A stretch of DNA of 5,168 nucleotides from Verrucomicrobiota bacterium (lineage in GTDB: Bacteria > Verrucomicrobiota > Verrucomicrobiia > Opitutales > Opitutaceae): positions 1-5,168 of the forward strand of contig JAEZAD010000322.1 of the NCBI GenBank assembly GCA_023430565.1, given 5' to 3'. Both the position numbers and the translations under genes were made by a program. The notes below the pieces were generated by a model that searched no databases, was not told the origin of the DNA, and saw nothing but the letters and a program-made list of their open reading frames with translations. This document shows positions 1 through 5,168 of this stretch, piece by piece (the stretch's first letter is position 1; each line of letters begins with the position of its first letter).

Positions 1-22
1 GGCGCGGTGGGGACACCGCGCC
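1..22. repeat. Perfect GC-rich hairpin at the window edge
   Basis: Arms GGCGCGGTG and CACCGCGCC (9 bp, perfect) enclose a GGGA loop. It lies 26 bases beyond the terminator stem of the secreted protein gene. No T-tract follows on the plus strand, and the minus-strand side is cut off by the window. It may be a second terminator, the terminator of a neighbouring gene or a copy of a dispersed palindromic repeat; the window alone does not decide. Confidence 0.5.
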
Positions 23-42
23 TTCGAGAGGAAAACTAGGAA

Positions 43-69
43 GGGAAAAGCCCGCCGGGACGGCGGGCT
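43..69 (-). terminator. Rho-independent terminator of the secreted protein gene
   Basis: On the minus strand a perfect 9-bp GC-rich stem (arms AGCCCGCCG and CGGCGGGCT, loop TCC; positions 49-69) is followed directly by a short pyrimidine tract, TTTCCC. The stem begins 7 bases after the TAA stop. The opposite strand has no T-tract after the stem, so it works in this direction. Confidence 0.85.
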
Positions 70-76
70 CCACCTG

Positions 77-3000
77 TTACGGGACCTCGTAGACTTCGGC
101 GAGGGCGACGCCGGTGGCGGAGCCGACACCGGAGACGACGACGGTGTAGACACCGGGATCGAGGGAGACGAGGAGGGCGGCGTCCTTGGAACCGGACTCG
201 AAGGTTTGCGCTCCGACTTGGGCGGCGAGGGTGGCGACTTCGTCGGCGTTGGCGGCGGTGCCCCAATCGTTGTTGGTGGCGATCGGATCGGTGACACCGT
301 GACGGTGAAGCGCGATCTGCGGATCGGTGAGGCGCGACGGCACGGTCGAGAGTGCGGGGCCGGCGCCGCGGACGAGGACGCGTGTGCTGGCTTCGGTGAC
401 GACGAAGCCGGCGATGAGGACGTCGTTGCCGCCGCCGACGGTCGAACGGCCGGAGATGGCGACGAGACGCGGGGCGTCGGCGGGCGCGTTGCCCGCGTAG
501 ACTTCGACCAAGGCGATGCCGGTGGAGTTGTTTTTTCCGCTGACGACGGCGGTGTAGGGACCGGCGGCGAGGTTTGGCAGGTAGACGGCGGCGTCGGCGC
601 TGGTGCTGGACGCCAAGGGTTGCGCACCGAGAGCGGCGCTGATGGTGAGAACGTCGTCGTTGCCGGCCCAGTTGTCATTGGTGGCGACGGCGGACTGGCC
701 GGGAGGAACGATGGAGAGCTCCGGATCCGCCAGGGTTTGGTTGGCGGGGATGCCGAGGCCGGCGAGAGTGGGGCCGACGCCGCGCACGAGGAGTGGGAGG
801 GAGCCGTTGCCGGAGCCCATGGCGAAACCGGCGATGAGAACGTTGTCGCCGGTGCCGACCTGGGCGCGGATGGAAAGCGCGGCGAGGCGACCGTAACTCG
901 ACGGCGTGAGCAGCGTGAGCGTGGCGGAGCTGCTGGTGGTGGTGCCGGCGGAGTTGGTGATGTCGACGGTGTAGGTGCCGGCGTGCGACGACTGCACGTT
1001 GGAGATCGTGAAGGTGGCGGATGTCGCGCCGCTGAGGGCGACGCCGTTGCGCTTCCACTGGTAGGTGAGGCCGGAGCCGCTCGCGGAAACGCTGAACGTG
1101 ACGCTGCCCCCCGTGGCGATGCTGTGGGACTGGGGTTGGGCGGCGATCGTGGGCGGGGAGTTTCCGCCGCCGCCGTTGTTACCTCCATTGTTGCCGCCGC
1201 CACCGCTGCCGCCGCTGGTCAGTGCGCTGATCGGACCGTAGAGAAGGGCCGCGCGCTGGAGGCCGTTGTGAACGGCGCCGACATTGAACAGCACAAGATC
1301 GTCCGAGAACTGCAGGTCTTCGAGATCGCGTGTGTCGATCGCGGAGAAGTCGGGGTGCGTGGTGAAGTTGATGACCTCGGTGGCGCCGGTGCTCCCGTCG
1401 ACAGGGATGCGGGCGAGGATCGGTTGCAGGCTGGAGTTGGTGGCTTTGAAGTAGACGTAATCGCCATGCAGCCAGAGGCCCTGCGGGCTGCGGAAGTTGC
1501 CGGGGACGCCGCCGTTTTGGACGAGGGTGATCTGCCCGTCCTTCACGCGGTAGAGACTGGTCGGGTGCATGCCGCCGCCGTAGAAGATGAGCGTGCCGTC
1601 GTTGGTGACGACGCCGCTCATGATCGTGATGAGTGCGTCGCTGCCGACGACGGCGGTGTTGTCGACGACCTTGGTGACGGTGCCGTTTTCATAGCGGTAG
1701 ATGCCGTGGCGCTCGCCGTTGTCGTAGTCCTGATTGGAGCCGGTGAAGAGCACCTGGGACCCGTCGGGGCTGAGGATGAGCTCGTTGTCGGGGCCAAGTT
1801 TGAACTTGGTCGACGTGCCGGGAACGGTGGTGGTGTTGTCGAACACGACGGAGATCGCTCCGCCTTGTTCGAAGTAGATGCCGCGGCGGTGGTCGGGGAG
1901 CGTGACGTTCACGCCGTTGTTCGCGAGGAAGTAGAGGCGCGCGCCGTCGGGCGAGAGCGCGGCGGCCTCGACGTCGCTGAATTTGCCGGTGCCGGTGCCG
2001 TTGGGCTGGTTGGTGGCCTTGAAGTCGATGACGGTGATGGGCGCGCCGTTCTCGTAGCGAAAGAGGTAGTGGTTGGTGAGCCGGTTGCCGCCGAGGAACG
2101 CGACGCGGTTGTCGGTCGCGCTTTGAGCGATGAGGTCCGAGGAAAGGACGCCATCCTTGTTGGTGACGATCGTGTCGGAGTGCGCGATGAGCGTGGCGAC
2201 GGTGCCGCCTTCGAACTTCATCAGCGCGCCATGCGTCGGCGCGAAGCTCGTGGCGGTGCGGGGCGTGATGAAGACACGCGTGCCGTCGCTGGCGAGTTCC
2301 ATGGAGTGAATCTCGGCTCCGCCCGGAAAACCGTTGTTCGAGCCGAGGACGACGGAAAGTTGATCGGCCTTGTGTTGCAGCAACGCGGTGCGAAGCGGCG
2401 TGCCGTTGGTGGGCGCGGCGATGACGAGACCGCCGTCGTGAATCGCGTAGCCCTGGAGGTTTTCGGTGATGACGGTTTCGGTGCCGGGGACTTTCGTGAC
2501 GCCGACCTGCAGGGCGAGGGTGAAGTCGCCGGCGGAAGGCGTGCCGCCGCCGCCACCATTACCGCCGCCGGAGGACGTGCCGTCGGAGACCCAGATCAGG
2601 GCGGAGGTGGCGGGGAAATCGCGATAGCCGACGGCGACGTATTTGCCGTTGCCATACGCGTAGTCGTTGATCGCGGTCCAAATGAAACCGCTGCCGAGCG
2701 AAGGCGGAGCGCCGAAGTCGGTCCAGGTCTGGCCGTCGGTGGACGCCTGGAAATTGCCGGGCCCGAAGGCGAGGAAGCGGCCGTTGAGGAAACGGATTGC
2801 GCCGGTGCCGCCGGGGGTGGTGTTGGTGCGGTTGTAGGTGGTGAAGGTGGTGCCGTTGGTGCTGACGGCGTTGTTGGCCTGGCCGTAGAAGAACCAGGTG
2901 TCGTTGCCGTATTCGACACGGTAGCCGCCGAGCGTGCTGAGACCGTCGACCTTCGCGAAGGTGGTGCCGTCGGTGCTGGTGGCGACTTCGCCGCCGCCGT

Positions 3001-3577
3001 TGGTGGTGATGAACCAGCGGCCGTTGCCGTAGGCGACATCCTGGATGCCGAAGGCGCCCTGGAGGCCGGTGTTTTGCGCGGCCCAGGTGGAGAAATCGGT
3101 GGAGCCGACGAAGTGGTTGTTGCCGCCGACGGCGAGGACGCGGCCGTTGCCGAAGGCGAATTCGTCGGTGACGGTGGCGCTGGTGCCGACGGTCGCGGTG
3201 GTCCATTGGAGCCCGTCGGTGCTGGTGAGCGCGAGCGCGAGGCCGTTGGAGCCGCTGAGGCCGATCGGCATGATGAGAAACTTTCCGTCGAGGAAGCGGA
3301 TGCGGTGGGCGCTGCCGGAGCTGGTGATCGTGGTGGTGAGGGTGCGCGCGGTCCACGTCGTGCCGTCGGGACTGGTGGCGTAGTGAAGGGTGCCGCCGGA
3401 CAACTCCTGCTTGATGGCGACGAAGAGCCCGTTGCCGAAAGCAACGCTGCTGAAGTTGGTGAAGTCGGCGCCGAGGCCGTGGTTCAAATTGGTCCACGTG
3501 GGAACTTGCGCGCGGCAGAACGGAGCCACGGCGAGCAACACGAGAAGCAACGCTGGACGGAGGAACGTGTGCATCAT
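77..3577 (-). CDS. Large secreted protein: signal peptide, two beta-propeller regions, Ig-like domain, two tandem C-terminal modules
   Basis: The protein has 1166 residues. I chose the ATG at 3577 because it directly begins a signal peptide (Arg at 7, hydrophobic LLLVLLAVA, probable cleavage after CRA at 23); the frame stays open further upstream, but that sequence is Arg-rich and overlaps the dyads. ATG at 3574 is equally possible. Layout: about 26-332, seven Asp-box-like repeats (a beta-propeller); 335-350, Gly linker; 351-788, a second propeller-like region with repeated 'YRYENGxVTxV' and 'LSPDGxxxxF' units, resembling TolB/WD40-type folds; 789-806, Gly/Asn linker; 807-891, an Ig-like domain (YQWKRNG, AGTYTV); 897-1166, two copies of a module common in verrucomicrobial exported proteins. 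The mature protein has no cysteine, and I see no membrane anchor, PEP-CTERM tail or catalytic motif. It is probably exported to the cell surface or outside, with a binding or structural role; the exact function is unknown. There is no strong Shine-Dalgarno. A terminator follows at once. Confidence 0.9.
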   Translation of the reverse strand: MMHTFLRPALLLVLLAVAPFCRAQVPTWTNLNHGLGADFTNFSSVAFGNGLFVAIKQELSGGTLHYATSPDGTTWTARTLTTTITSSGSAHRIRFLDGKFLIMPIGLSGSNGLALALTSTDGLQWTTATVGTSATVTDEFAFGNGRVLAVGGNNHFVGSTDFSTWAAQNTGLQGAFGIQDVAYGNGRWFITTNGGGEVATSTDGTTFAKVDGLSTLGGYRVEYGNDTWFFYGQANNAVSTNGTTFTTYNRTNTTPGGTGAIRFLNGRFLAFGPGNFQASTDGQTWTDFGAPPSLGSGFIWTAINDYAYGNGKYVAVGYRDFPATSALIWVSDGTSSGGGNGGGGGTPSAGDFTLALQVGVTKVPGTETVITENLQGYAIHDGGLVIAAPTNGTPLRTALLQHKADQLSVVLGSNNGFPGGAEIHSMELASDGTRVFITPRTATSFAPTHGALMKFEGGTVATLIAHSDTIVTNKDGVLSSDLIAQSATDNRVAFLGGNRLTNHYLFRYENGAPITVIDFKATNQPNGTGTGKFSDVEAAALSPDGARLYFLANNGVNVTLPDHRRGIYFEQGGAISVVFDNTTTVPGTSTKFKLGPDNELILSPDGSQVLFTGSNQDYDNGERHGIYRYENGTVTKVVDNTAVVGSDALITIMSGVVTNDGTLIFYGGGMHPTSLYRVKDGQITLVQNGGVPGNFRSPQGLWLHGDYVYFKATNSSLQPILARIPVDGSTGATEVINFTTHPDFSAIDTRDLEDLQFSDDLVLFNVGAVHNGLQRAALLYGPISALTSGGSGGGGNNGGNNGGGGNSPPTIAAQPQSHSIATGGSVTFSVSASGSGLTYQWKRNGVALSGATSATFTISNVQSSHAGTYTVDITNSAGTTTSSSATLTLLTPSSYGRLAALSIRAQVGTGDNVLIAGFAMGSGNGSLPLLVRGVGPTLAGLGIPANQTLADPELSIVPPGQSAVATNDNWAGNDDVLTISAALGAQPLASSTSADAAVYLPNLAAGPYTAVVSGKNNSTGIALVEVYAGNAPADAPRLVAISGRSTVGGGNDVLIAGFVVTEASTRVLVRGAGPALSTVPSRLTDPQIALHRHGVTDPIATNNDWGTAANADEVATLAAQVGAQTFESGSKDAALLVSLDPGVYTVVVSGVGSATGVALAEVYEVP
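80..889 (-). repeat. Two tandem C-terminal modules of the secreted protein (period 140 residues)
   Basis: Residues 897-1027 (bases 497-889) and 1037-1166 (bases 80-469) are two copies of one module. Matching landmarks, in order: RLAALSIRAQVGTGDNVLIAGF versus RLVAISGRSTVGGGNDVLIAGF; LLVRGVGPTL versus VLVRGAGPAL; LADPELSI versus LTDPQIAL; ATNDNW versus ATNNDW; GPYTAVVSG versus GVYTVVVSG; GIALVEVY versus GVALAEVY. The copies are clearly diverged, so the duplication is not recent. I recognise this module as frequent at the C-terminus of exported verrucomicrobial proteins. The gene stops two residues after the last landmark (VEVY to AEVYEVP), so the module is the true C-terminus. Confidence 0.8.
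1214..2527 (-). repeat. Second propeller-like repeat region inside the secreted protein
   Basis: Residues about 351-788 show at least six diverged copies of a 46-62 residue unit, starting near 398, 451, 504, 566, 625 and 674. The unit is a strand such as GIYRYENGTVTKVV followed by a stretch often ending in PG (TTVPGT, GGVPGN), then a TolB-like turn (LSPDGARLYF, LSPDGSQVLF, TNDGTLIFYG). This is consistent with a 7- or 8-bladed TolB/WD40-like propeller. The repeat pattern is read directly; the fold is inferred and the ligand unknown. Confidence 0.55.
2582..3502 (-). repeat. Seven-blade beta-propeller repeat region inside the secreted protein
   Basis: Residues about 26-332 of the 1166-residue protein carry seven copies of a 40-50 residue unit. 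One strand motif, of the form (Y/F)GNG(R/K)(F/W)xA, starts near residues 47, 96, 142, 183, 223, 264 and 308 (variants LDGKF, LNGRF, YGNDTW). Each is followed by an Asp-box-like turn, S-T-D-G-x-x-W, near 69, 119, 159, 201, 239, 279 and a degenerate one at 331. Seven regular Asp-box blades indicate a BNR/sialidase-like or HCF136-like propeller. I do not see sialidase catalytic residues (no FRIP-like motif), so a binding role is more likely than catalysis. Confidence 0.72.
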
Positions 3578-3585
3578 ACCCGCCG

Positions 3586-3591
3586 ATTCTA
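3586..3591 (-). promoter_or_regulatory. Candidate -10 element for the secreted protein gene
   Basis: The minus strand reads TAGAAT here, five of six matches to the sigma-70 -10 consensus. No recognisable -35 lies 16-18 bases upstream; that position abuts the proximal dyad, which suggests an activator-dependent promoter. Transcription would start about 2-4 bases before the ATG at 3577, giving an almost leaderless mRNA. This is a weak call: TATACC at 3611-3616 (minus strand) is an alternative -10, in which case the proximal dyad would overlap the promoter and suit repression instead. Confidence 0.3.
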
Positions 3592-3613
3592 GTTCGTGGA
3601 AGCGGCGACGGGT

Positions 3614-3631
3614 ATACGCATGCGTGCGTAT
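3614..3631. promoter_or_regulatory. Proximal operator-like dyad, ATACGCA-N4-TGCGTAT
   Basis: This is a perfect 7-bp inverted repeat with a 4-base centre (TGCG on the plus strand), sharing the TACGCA-N4-TGCGTA core with the dyad at 3654-3671. It ends 36 bases before the chosen start codon of the secreted protein. It also contains a nested 10-bp palindrome, ACGCATGCGT, at 3616-3625, so it holds three overlapping TGCGT half-sites. Its centre lies about 43 bases upstream of the start site expected from the candidate -10 at 3586-3591, a typical spot for an activator that substitutes for a poor -35. Confidence 0.6.
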
Positions 3632-3653
3632 CCGGAGGTTGGGTGCGGACGGA

Positions 3654-3671
3654 CTACGCAGGAATGCGTAG
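3654..3671. promoter_or_regulatory. Distal operator-like dyad, CTACGCA-N4-TGCGTAG
   Basis: This is a perfect 7-bp inverted repeat with a 4-base centre (GGAA on the plus strand), 71 bases past the regulator's stop codon. Its core TACGCA-N4-TGCGTA is identical to that of a second dyad starting 40 bp closer to the secreted protein gene. Hexamer arms around a 4-base spacer match the operator layout known for some LuxR/FixJ-family response regulators (StyR/TodT and NreC, with different sequences). That the neighbouring regulator binds here is inference. Confidence 0.6.
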
Positions 3672-3742
3672 GCGGCCACTCGCTCACGCTCGTAGCCACG
3701 ATGGGCTGTTCGTTGCGTGTTGCCGGCGGGCGAGGCGCGACG

Positions 3743-4618
3743 CTACTTGAGTCTGAGGCGTTCGGCGGCGGCGAGGGCGGCGGCGGCGCGGGTTTCGCAG
3801 CCGAGCTTGCGGAAGATGTTTTCGACGTGCTTGTGCACGGTGCGGACGCTGGCGGCGAGGATCGTGGCGATGTCGGGGTTGCCCTTGCCTTGGGCGATCC
3901 AGAACAGCACCTCGGCTTCGCGAGGCGTGAGGCCGAGCGTGAGGAGGGCGGCGGGGCCGGGCGGTTCGCCTTTTTCCTCGAGGACAAACATCACGAGATC
4001 GTCGCGGCCCGGCTCCGAGAAGCGGCGGGCGGTGAGCGGGCTGTCGGGGGAAAGAAAATTCGAGGGGAGCACGCCGCCGGCGAAACCGGTGAAATGTTTG
4101 TGCAAAAGGGCGTCGGCGAGATGGGTGCTGAAGACGATGTGCCGCTCGCGGTCGACGAGGACGACGGCGCGATCGAGCGATTGCTTGAGTTGTTGTTCAG
4201 CCTCGATGCGCATCTCGAGTTCGTCGGCGAGCGAGCGCTGGAGCGCGCGGATCTGGAGGTGGGCGGCGACGCGGGCGAGGACTTCGGGCGGGTAGACGGG
4301 CTTGGTGATGTAGTCGACGGCGCCGCAGTTGAAGGCGCGGACCTTTTCCTCGGGCTCGTCGCGCGCGGTCATGATGAGCACGGGGATTTCGCGCCATTCG
4401 GGGTGTTTCTTGAGCCGCTCGCAGGTGGCGAAGCCGTCGAGCTCGGGCATGACGAGATCGAGCAGGATGAGATCGGGCTGGTTGTGCTCGAGGAGTTGGA
4501 GAGCGCTGCGGCCGTTTTCGGCGACGAGGAGTTCGTAGCCGGCCTCGGTGAGTGCATCGAGCATGAGCGAGACGTTGGCGGGGGTGTCGTCGACGACGAG
4601 GACTTTGGCGGGGCTCAT
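3743..4618 (-). CDS. Response regulator transcription factor: receiver, coiled-coil, PAS-like middle, LuxR/FixJ-type HTH
   Basis: This 291-residue protein is a phosphorylation-controlled DNA-binding regulator of the cytoplasm. The receiver domain spans about 4-122: acidic pocket D10-D11 (VLVVDD), phospho-acceptor D54 (LILLDLVMPELDG), switch T84 (LIMTA) and K106 (YITKPV). A heptad-rich helix follows at about 122-150 (LADELEMRIEAEQQLKQSL), probably a dimerising coiled coil. Residues about 150-215 (VVLVDRERHIVFST...) resemble the small PAS-like segment found in some LuxR regulators. The HTH occupies about 228-288, with LTPREAEVLFWIAQGKGNPDIA and the recognition helix SVRTVHKHVENIFRKLG. At 291 residues it is longer than the roughly 210-residue NarL/FixJ norm. 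The ATG overlaps the upstream stop (ATGA) and has no clear Shine-Dalgarno, so translation is probably coupled to the kinase. Stop is TAG. Targets are not proven, but paired dyads of LuxR-operator type lie just downstream, before the secreted protein gene. Confidence 0.93.
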   Translation of the reverse strand: MSPAKVLVVDDTPANVSLMLDALTEAGYELLVAENGRSALQLLEHNQPDLILLDLVMPELDGFATCERLKKHPEWREIPVLIMTARDEPEEKVRAFNCGAVDYITKPVYPPEVLARVAAHLQIRALQRSLADELEMRIEAEQQLKQSLDRAVVLVDRERHIVFSTHLADALLHKHFTGFAGGVLPSNFLSPDSPLTARRFSEPGRDDLVMFVLEEKGEPPGPAALLTLGLTPREAEVLFWIAQGKGNPDIATILAASVRTVHKHVENIFRKLGCETRAAAALAAAERLRLK

Positions 4619-5168
4619 GAACGGGGAGAGGCGTTGAGGATGAGCGCGAGCTGGGCGCGGATGCGCTCCATCTGATAACCGCGGGCGAGTGCTTCGAGAT
4701 CCGAGAGGCGGTGGTCCTGCGGGTGGCGCTCGCGGAGCGCGGTGAGTTGCTCGCGCAGAAGGCGGATCTCGCCGCGTTTGGCGGTTTCGAGCAGGGAGGC
4801 GAGGTCGGCGGAGGACGCGAGCGACGCGGGCTCGGCGGGAAACGGATGAGTGGTGTCGCCATAACGCCAGAGGAGGCCGAGGTGCAGGGCGAGCTTGGCG
4901 ATGAGATCGGTTTCGCGGAACGGCTTAGGAAGAAAATCGTCGCAGCCGGCTTCCAGAGCCTTGTCGCGGTTGAACGAGAGCACGGACGCGGACATTGCGA
5001 TGAGGACGGGCCGGCGCATGGCGGGCGAAGGACGGAGACGTCGGGCGAGTTCGAGGCCGTCCATGCCGGGCATCCGGAGGTCGAGGAAAACGAGGTCGGG
5101 GCGAAATTCGGCGACGATGACGAGCGTTTCGGCGCCGCTGGCGGCTTCGCGGATGTCGAAGCCGAGGG
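4615..5168 (-). CDS. Probable hybrid sensor histidine kinase, C-terminal receiver domain and helical tail (partial, 5' end outside window)
   Basis: Only the last 183 residues are visible; the frame runs open through the right edge, so the true start lies outside. Visible residues 1 to about 95 are a response-regulator receiver domain: the phospho-acceptor Asp is residue 29 in FLDLRMPGMDG (codon 5080-5082), the switch Ser is in IAMSAS near residue 59, and the conserved Lys is residue 81 in FLPKPF. The N-terminal acidic pair of the receiver is beyond the edge. Residues about 119-178 form a charged, probably alpha-helical tail (AKRGEIRLLREQL, LEALARGYQMERIRAQL). From family knowledge, such a tail after a receiver is common at the end of hybrid histidine kinases, so I infer upstream sensor, HisKA and ATPase domains, none of which is seen. 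A stand-alone or multi-receiver regulator is the alternative. The TGA stop overlaps the next gene's ATG by 4 bases, which argues for one transcript, coupled translation and a cognate pair. Confidence 0.8.
   Translation of the reverse strand, partial: LGFDIREAASGAETLVIVAEFRPDLVFLDLRMPGMDGLELARRLRPSPAMRRPVLIAMSASVLSFNRDKALEAGCDDFLPKPFRETDLIAKLALHLGLLWRYGDTTHPFPAEPASLASSADLASLLETAKRGEIRLLREQLTALRERHPQDHRLSDLEALARGYQMERIRAQLALILNASPRS

Noticed and set aside
1160..1213. GCC/CCG-rich tract as a microsatellite or regulatory repeat
   Set aside because: It is in frame and encodes the Gly/Asn-rich interdomain linker; the similar tract at 2528-2575 encodes the other linker.
3500..3577. Lipoprotein signal (Cys at residue 21 of the secreted protein)
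   Set aside because: The residues before Cys are A-P-F; a lipobox needs a small residue (Gly, Ala or Ser) directly before Cys. An ordinary signal peptidase site, CRA then Q, fits better.
206..3592. A 1128-codon open frame on the plus strand opposite the secreted protein gene
   Set aside because: It is codon-aligned with the minus-strand gene, so its stops would require TTA, CTA or TCA codons there, which a GC-rich gene avoids. The product is a Gly/Ala/Asp/Glu-rich string with no domain, while the minus strand gives clear signal peptide and domains.
3578..3679. N-terminal extension of the secreted protein to the ATG at 3679
   Set aside because: The 34 extra residues are Arg-rich, would place the signal peptide internally, and their bases hold both dyads and the candidate promoter.
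3672..3742. Terminator between the regulator and the secreted protein gene
   Set aside because: Only short imperfect pairings such as AGCC/GGCT around 3694-3706 are present, and no T-tract follows. Read-through from the regulator is therefore possible.
3596..4675. A 359-codon open frame on the plus strand opposite the response regulator
   Set aside because: It shows the same codon-aligned shadow effect; the minus strand encodes an unmistakable receiver and LuxR HTH.
1..5168. RNA genes, CRISPR arrays, insertion sequences, phage or defence genes
   Set aside because: I saw no tRNA or rRNA-like sequence, no spaced direct repeats of array type, no transposase motifs and no terminal repeats of a mobile element. 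Composition appears even across the window.

Overview
The window is GC-rich, and every gene I can support lies on the minus strand. Gene order in the direction of transcription (right to left) is: the 3' end of a hybrid sensor kinase or other receiver-domain protein (cut by the right edge), a LuxR-type response regulator, a 165-base spacer, and one large secreted multidomain protein that ends at a strong terminator. The organism is most likely a verrucomicrobial bacterium, probably of the Opitutaceae. This rests on the style of the secreted protein: a Cys-free Ig-like domain followed by two copies of a module containing 'NVLIAGF', 'LLVRGVGP' and 'GIALVEVY' motifs, plus Gly/Asn-rich linkers. 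It is an inference from family resemblance, not a database match.

Right part (3743-5168): the partial upstream protein shows a receiver domain with phospho-acceptor Asp, Ser switch residue and Lys, then a charged helical tail of the kind seen at the end of hybrid histidine kinases. Its TGA stop overlaps the ATG of the next gene (ATGA, 4 bases), so the two are translationally coupled. The second protein is a 291-residue regulator with an N-terminal receiver, a coiled-coil linker, a small PAS-like middle region and a C-terminal LuxR/FixJ helix-turn-helix. Together they look like a cognate two-component pair.

Spacer (3578-3742): it holds no gene and no convincing terminator. It does contain two perfect 18-bp dyads with the same core, TACGCA-N4-TGCGTA, exactly 40 bp apart. 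They lie just upstream of the secreted protein gene. Hexamer arms around a 4-base spacer are a known operator layout for LuxR-family response regulators, so the simplest model is that the adjacent regulator acts here.

Left part (77-3577): a 1166-residue exported protein consisting of a signal peptide, a seven-bladed Asp-box type beta-propeller, a Gly-rich linker, a second TolB/WD40-like propeller region, a second Gly/Asn-rich linker, an Ig-like domain and two tandem C-terminal modules. No enzymatic function can be assigned. A Rho-independent terminator follows 7 bases after the stop, and a second perfect hairpin lies at the left edge.

The most interesting hypothesis is that the window holds a compact sensor-regulator-surface protein unit, in which the regulator controls the large secreted protein through the paired dyads.
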